In this document: in pieces, positions 59,820 through 64,000 of the stretch
How positions within the stretch are numbered: position 1 is the first letter of the stretch
How the letters are laid out: each line of letters starts with the position of its first letter
Assembly (NCBI GenBank): GCA_025890175.1
Contig: JANPYM010000004.1
Span: 1,185,134 to 1,249,133, forward strand
DNA length: 64,000 bases
Source: Ciborinia camelliae
Taxonomy: Eukaryota > Ascomycota > Leotiomycetes > Helotiales > Sclerotiniaceae
Direction of reading: 5' to 3'
Made by a program: the position numbers and the translations under genes
Notes under the pieces: model-generated
Seen by the model: the letters and a program-made list of their open reading frames with translations, nothing else
The model's database searches: none
What the model was told of the DNA's origin: nothing

Positions 59820-60681
59820 CATGAAGCGGAACCTTTTACTTGCGCGGAGGCAGGATACTTCGCCCATAATTCATACTCTGCAATATCTTCACAACTTGCA
59901 TTTGCTACTCCTCATATTCGGCGCTATCTGATCTAGCAGGATCTTTAACAGAATGCTACGACGATGCTGCGTCTTCATATTGTGCGAATATCTCTGGAAT
60001 AATCCTCAAAGAAGCATTATTCGTTGCGTGAAATACCCAGCATTTTATCTCAAGTCCGATTACCTGATCACCGATACTGATTTCGACGACTATCACGCCT
60101 GTTTTCACAATATCTCAAATTATTGCTTCAGCAGCATGCACTATTCGAAAAGGAAATAACGCTAAAGATATCACCAGCGCATCTGGAAACGTCGTATCCT
60201 CAGCAGGTGCACATAGCTCAGCCCCTGAATAGTCACTGGCAACTCCACTCGCAAGTACAGTCATACAAAAGAAATCAAGTGTTTAACGAGGAGCCATTAT
60301 CGATGAAGCTATTGGAGGCGTAGCAGTAATCGCACTTGCGATTTTTGCCATCGCTTTCTTCACCAGAAGAAAGAATCAAATCCATCGCCACCCCAACCAC
60401 CACCCAGGCGATTCTTCCAAATGCCCCTATCGAGGACTACCGCCAAATTCCCTGAAACATTCTATGAGAGAGGTGCGAGTATCACAAAGCCAGCATATCC
60501 TTTAGAACATACAATGAAACTGGCAAATACTGTGTATATTCCTCCAGCCATTCCAGAGTATTATCAACCACCAAAAGACGATGTACCTGCTTCGCCACAC
60601 ATAGACCTTCAAATCACAAAGTTTATAGTGATCCAGGCTATCGGTACTCTGAACTGGATGCAACAGCGCCGAATTCTTTAA
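59820..60681 (+). pseudogene. Decayed gene for a Cys-rich, single-TM surface protein
   Basis: One reading frame from about 59870 to 60420 reads like a fungal surface protein: a Cys-containing segment (TTCICYSSYSALSDLAGSL, then TECYDDAASSYCANISG), a Ser/Ala-rich stretch (DITSASGNVVSSAGAHSSAP), one TM helix (VAVIALAIFAIAFF, 60320-60361) and a basic start of a cytoplasmic tail (TRRKNQIHR). It is interrupted by in-frame stops at 60029, 60065, 60230 and 60284, plus TAA at 59867 just upstream; each stop is one C-to-T (or G-to-A) change from a sense codon. After about 60405 the tail seems to continue in another frame (PPPRRFFQMP, to 60681), implying an indel. No intact product is expected. Confidence 0.5.
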
Positions 60682-61466
60682 GTGGGAATGGAATGGAGTA
60701 GAGTTAGATGTTAATGTTATAGCTGGGAGATCGAGCCACGGAGCAGACATTGACCATTGAGATAGTGCTTTGAATGATATGAAACAGTTGACCTTATGGT
60801 AATGGTTTTAGTTTCTTTTTTTCTTTGATTGATGAGTCCGGACATCTTGTGGATTTATGAATTACTCACAGGGAGCAATTCCTATTGAGTGATGGGAAAC
60901 ATCTCTTGTGTGATGAATCTGGCGATGGTAGGGACTTTCCTTATTTTCTCATGGAATTTTAGAGAAGATATCCTACATATTTTGTACGTATTAATGTTTG
61001 AATTGAGCATTTAATGGTATATCAATAAATGATGTCTACAGGTTGGTTTACAACAAAAATTTGACGTTGTCAGAGAATTACCGGTACACCAAGTTTGGGG
61101 GCACGGACCACCAACAAAAAATATTATAGGTAATACCTACACCAATACCACAATAGTTCGTCAAAACTAATGAAACATCCATCATTCATTACACCTTTAC
61201 ACATTGTCATTATGAACAAACAAATACTCAAGACTTAATTCTAATCAAGGTAGGTGAGATATTGAATTGCCTGTTGTCGACCTGACATGAGATCTTGTTA
61301 CCCAAAGACAAGCTCTATGGCGGGGTGAGTCGAAGATATATGCCCCACCTATGATGCTGATGCTACACTCAGTAATTAGCATTTTCGTAACCTTTTCTTT
61401 CCGTTCATCAGGTTTGTATGATACCAGGTGAACTTGCAGACCATTCAACACTTGCATATATTTAAA
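60682..61466. other. Intergenic
   Basis: AT-rich region between the decayed gene and the oxidoreductase. No gene, RNA or repeat of note. Confidence 0.55.
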
Positions 61467-62678
61467 ATGCGTGAGATCCTACGAGTTGGAATCATAGGGC
61501 TTGGGGAGATTGCACAGGTATCTTCATCTAAGAACATCGCGGCGAATGCAACTAACTTCCATGCTCGAATACAGGTCTCACATATCTCAGTCCTAAATAA
61601 CCTCTCCGACTACTTCACCATCACCTACCTCTGCGATCCTTCTCCAACTGCTCTTGAGCATTGTTCCCGAAAAGTCACCGGGAACACCCCAAAGACAACC
61701 TCCGATGCATCCAAACTCTGTTCTTCTTCAGATGTCGACGTTGTTTTGATAACCAGCGCACACGGCTTTCATCCTTCACAGGCTATATTGGCATTACACA
61801 ATGACAAATACACACTAGTCGAAAAGCCATTGGCATTGTGTTATCGAGACATAGAGCAACTTGAAGAAGCGGAGAAGGGATCGGCAGGCAAGATCTTTGT
61901 TGGATATCAGAGACGATATGCCCAGGCATTCGTTGATGCCGTAGCGGAAGTAGGTGGCCTCGGAAAGATTCAATATGCACGTGTTAGAGACATCATCGGA
62001 CCCAACAGCGCTTTTGTAGGTCAATCGGCGACATACCCAAGAAAATTCTCGGATTTCAAGCAAGAGGATTCGGATGCCATGTCAACGGTGTTAGATGAAC
62101 AGATTACGCACGCACTCGGTGTAGAGTATGGGGTAGACGTAACGCCGTCGGCTAAGGAGTTCCTTGGATTTTTTGGAATGTAATACTTTCATGCAACTCC
62201 AGCTTGGATTAAGACGCCTGCTAATTCATCTAGTCTCGCGACCCATGATCTGAGTGCAATGCGGGAAATACTTGGGGGCATGCCTCAGAAAGTCCTGGGG
62301 TCGTCTCTCGGCCTACCATTCTGGACGGTTCTGTTCCAATTCGATGGCTTTGCGGTGACCTATGAGTCGGGCGTCAATAACATTCCAATCTTCGATGCTC
62401 ACATAGAAGTATATTCGGAAGATAAGATTGTTCGTGTGAATTATGACACCCCATATATCAAAGGGCTCCCTGTCACAATGACGATAAGGGAAAGAGTTGG
62501 TGAATCAGGATACCAGGAAAGGACTGTGAGGAAAACATACGAGGACCCATATACTTTGGAATTCTTGGATTTCTACGATTGTGCTGTTAATGGGAAAACT
62601 CCCAAGACAAGTGTCGAAGACGCAAAGAAAGATTTGGATCTTTTCAAAATGATCATGCAATCTTCAAAAATATCATGA
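61467..62678 (+). CDS. Gfo/Idh/MocA-family NAD(P)-dependent oxidoreductase
   Basis: A Rossmann-fold dehydrogenase acting on sugars, inositols or related polyols; substrate cannot be read from sequence. Exons 61467-61517, 61575-62179 and 62234-62678 join to 366 aa, the normal family length. Seen: the dinucleotide-binding GIIGLGEIAQ at the N terminus (with the glycine-rich turn just before intron 1), DVDVVLITSAHGFHPSQAIL, the EKPLALCYRDIEQLEEA motif carrying the conserved Lys of EKP, then a C-terminal domain with LSAMREILGG, IEVYSEDKIVRVNYDTPY and YTLEFLDFYD near the end. Both introns are multiples of three (57 and 54 nt): the first has no in-frame stop, the second has. A short unspliced reading ends at 62183. 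Confidence 0.92.
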
Positions 62679-64000
62679 TGGAGTGAATATGTAGATCATT
62701 AAAATATGATGTTTCAACAAGTCAAAGCGCAATATGTTTGTTGTTGTTTTGCTCCCAAGATCATGTAGCACACGTGGTGCCTTTTACGAAGAACCCTCAT
62801 GGAAGGGTAGTACTGTTGAGTAAAGCCTTCCCGTATCAAAATTTCCCTGTTTACTAACACTGCTGTCCAACCGATTTCTCAATGCCGCTGCTTGTATGAT
62901 TCATCCTCTGGGTTCGGGCGGCGAACCTAGATGTTTTTTGTCCACATCTGTAACATATCAATTATCTAAATCAATGGATGCTGCAATTAACTAAACTAGT
63001 ACAGATCTCCGACAGTTTGTTTCCGTTTCAGCCCCTCTCGCTTGTGAACGTTTCTTCCCTGAAACGCCGCTTCATACTTTAGGCCATTTAGATAGAATTC
63101 AAGTTTCGCTAGTAGATCCCCGTTTGATAAGGACAACTATCCATCTGGGACCGAGGAAGTTCTTCTGGTGGTGAAGAACCTTCTACTAAAATTTTCGAAC
63201 TATCTAGGTAGCCATGAAAGTTCGTTGGAAATGTCGAGTTCAAGTAGGTAGTTAGTTTACTTTGTCTCTATAGACTGTATCCCCATCACGATGGTTTTGC
63301 AAACCCAAAGTATAACCTACAAATAGGTACTCAAGCTAGGTCATCAATGAAACACGGGTCCCTGCTTTATGCTTTATAATTCCCCGCATTAATATGGGGA
63401 TTATTCTGGAAGGGCTTTGGGTAGGGTTCCTGGGTTACCCCATTGATCGTCTATCGCCTACCGCCTACCGTGAAGATCCTACATCCACTCTTGGCAACAA
63501 TTTTTGTTTCAGTTAGATCATTATTCTATCTGTCCGCCAGAATGCGCACTGTTTTAACCTCTTGATCGGACCAAAGTAGCTAATATATGGTAGACAGCAT
63601 AAGGTTCATTTTTCATATTTGTATTTGCATCATGGTTAAAACATTGTCTTCTGTCAAAGGGGAAAGATCGCCGCACTGACTATTTTCCAATACTCACCCT
63701 GTTTGGGGGATTTCCCCGAGTAAGAACACTTTCGTTGATAATAGAAAAGTAGACTTGGGGATGTTCGGAATCAGGAAAAAAGTTCATTTCCCCATATTTT
63801 GTGTCAATGTTAATAATATCTTACCCTTACCCGTCAAATGCAAGACAACGTGCTTCTAATGTCTTCAGTAAGTCGAACTTCATTCTGATTCTACATGAAG
63901 GAAGATGTCTCTTTCGACATCATCACTTGACTTTCTGGATGTGTGCATACTTCGATCAAGTCTCCAGTTCAAGCCGACTAGCGGTTGCGTCTGCAGATCT
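62679..64000. other. Intergenic to end of window
   Basis: 1.3 kb with TAGG/CCTA motifs near 63205-63210 and 63245-63250 and no supported gene or RNA. Confidence 0.55.

Overview
The window is nuclear DNA of a filamentous ascomycete. Genes are interrupted by short introns (about 49-212 nt) with GT..AG ends and CTAAC/CTGAC-type branch sites, intergenic space is AT-rich and full of microsatellites, and the gene set includes a heterokaryon-incompatibility (HET) protein and fungal forms of Gid5/Vid28, Pho84, Met17, Yea4 and a Pho80-type cyclin. Gene style and the many TAGG/CCTA simple repeats make me favour a leotiomycete (Helotiales, Sclerotiniaceae-like), but that placement is inference. Nothing suggests an organelle, virus or bacterium.

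Layout: (1) 0.3-5.5 kb, minus strand: a long-chain acyl-CoA synthetase ending in a peroxisomal AKL tripeptide, then homocysteine synthase. (2) 7.3-11 kb, plus: a MARVEL-like membrane protein, a possible small anchored protein, and EMC7. (3) 14.7-19 kb: a UDP-GlcNAc-type nucleotide-sugar transporter (+), EMC10 (-) and a Pho80-type cyclin (-). (4) 20.5-29 kb: Gid5/Vid28 armadillo protein (+), a Pho84-type phosphate transporter (-) and the Tad3 subunit of the tRNA wobble adenosine deaminase (-). (5) 30-41 kb: a divergent pair, a Pumilio RNA-binding protein (-) and the second-largest subunit of RNA polymerase III (+). (6) 42-48 kb, plus: a four-TM protein with a long tail carrying internal repeats, and protein phosphatase inhibitor-2. 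(7) 48-64 kb: gene-poor and accessory-like, with a small secreted protein, an assembly gap, a MITE-like element, a frameshifted HET gene, a protein with a CENP-C/Mif2-type cupin domain, a decayed membrane-protein gene and a Gfo/Idh/MocA oxidoreductase.

Functional links: two subunits of the ER membrane protein complex (EMC7, EMC10) lie about 6 kb apart, and a Pho80-type cyclin lies about 5 kb from a Pho84-type transporter. Splice models were built by eye and checked for reading-frame closure: every spliced model given sums to a multiple of three. No wholly new multi-gene system is evident. The most useful observations are three stop-free 3n introns, the PUF gene's 21-nt microexon and 979-nt intron, duplicated modules in the four-TM protein, the duplicated flanks of the N gap, the paired HET frameshifts, and a pseudogene whose stops all fit C-to-T change.
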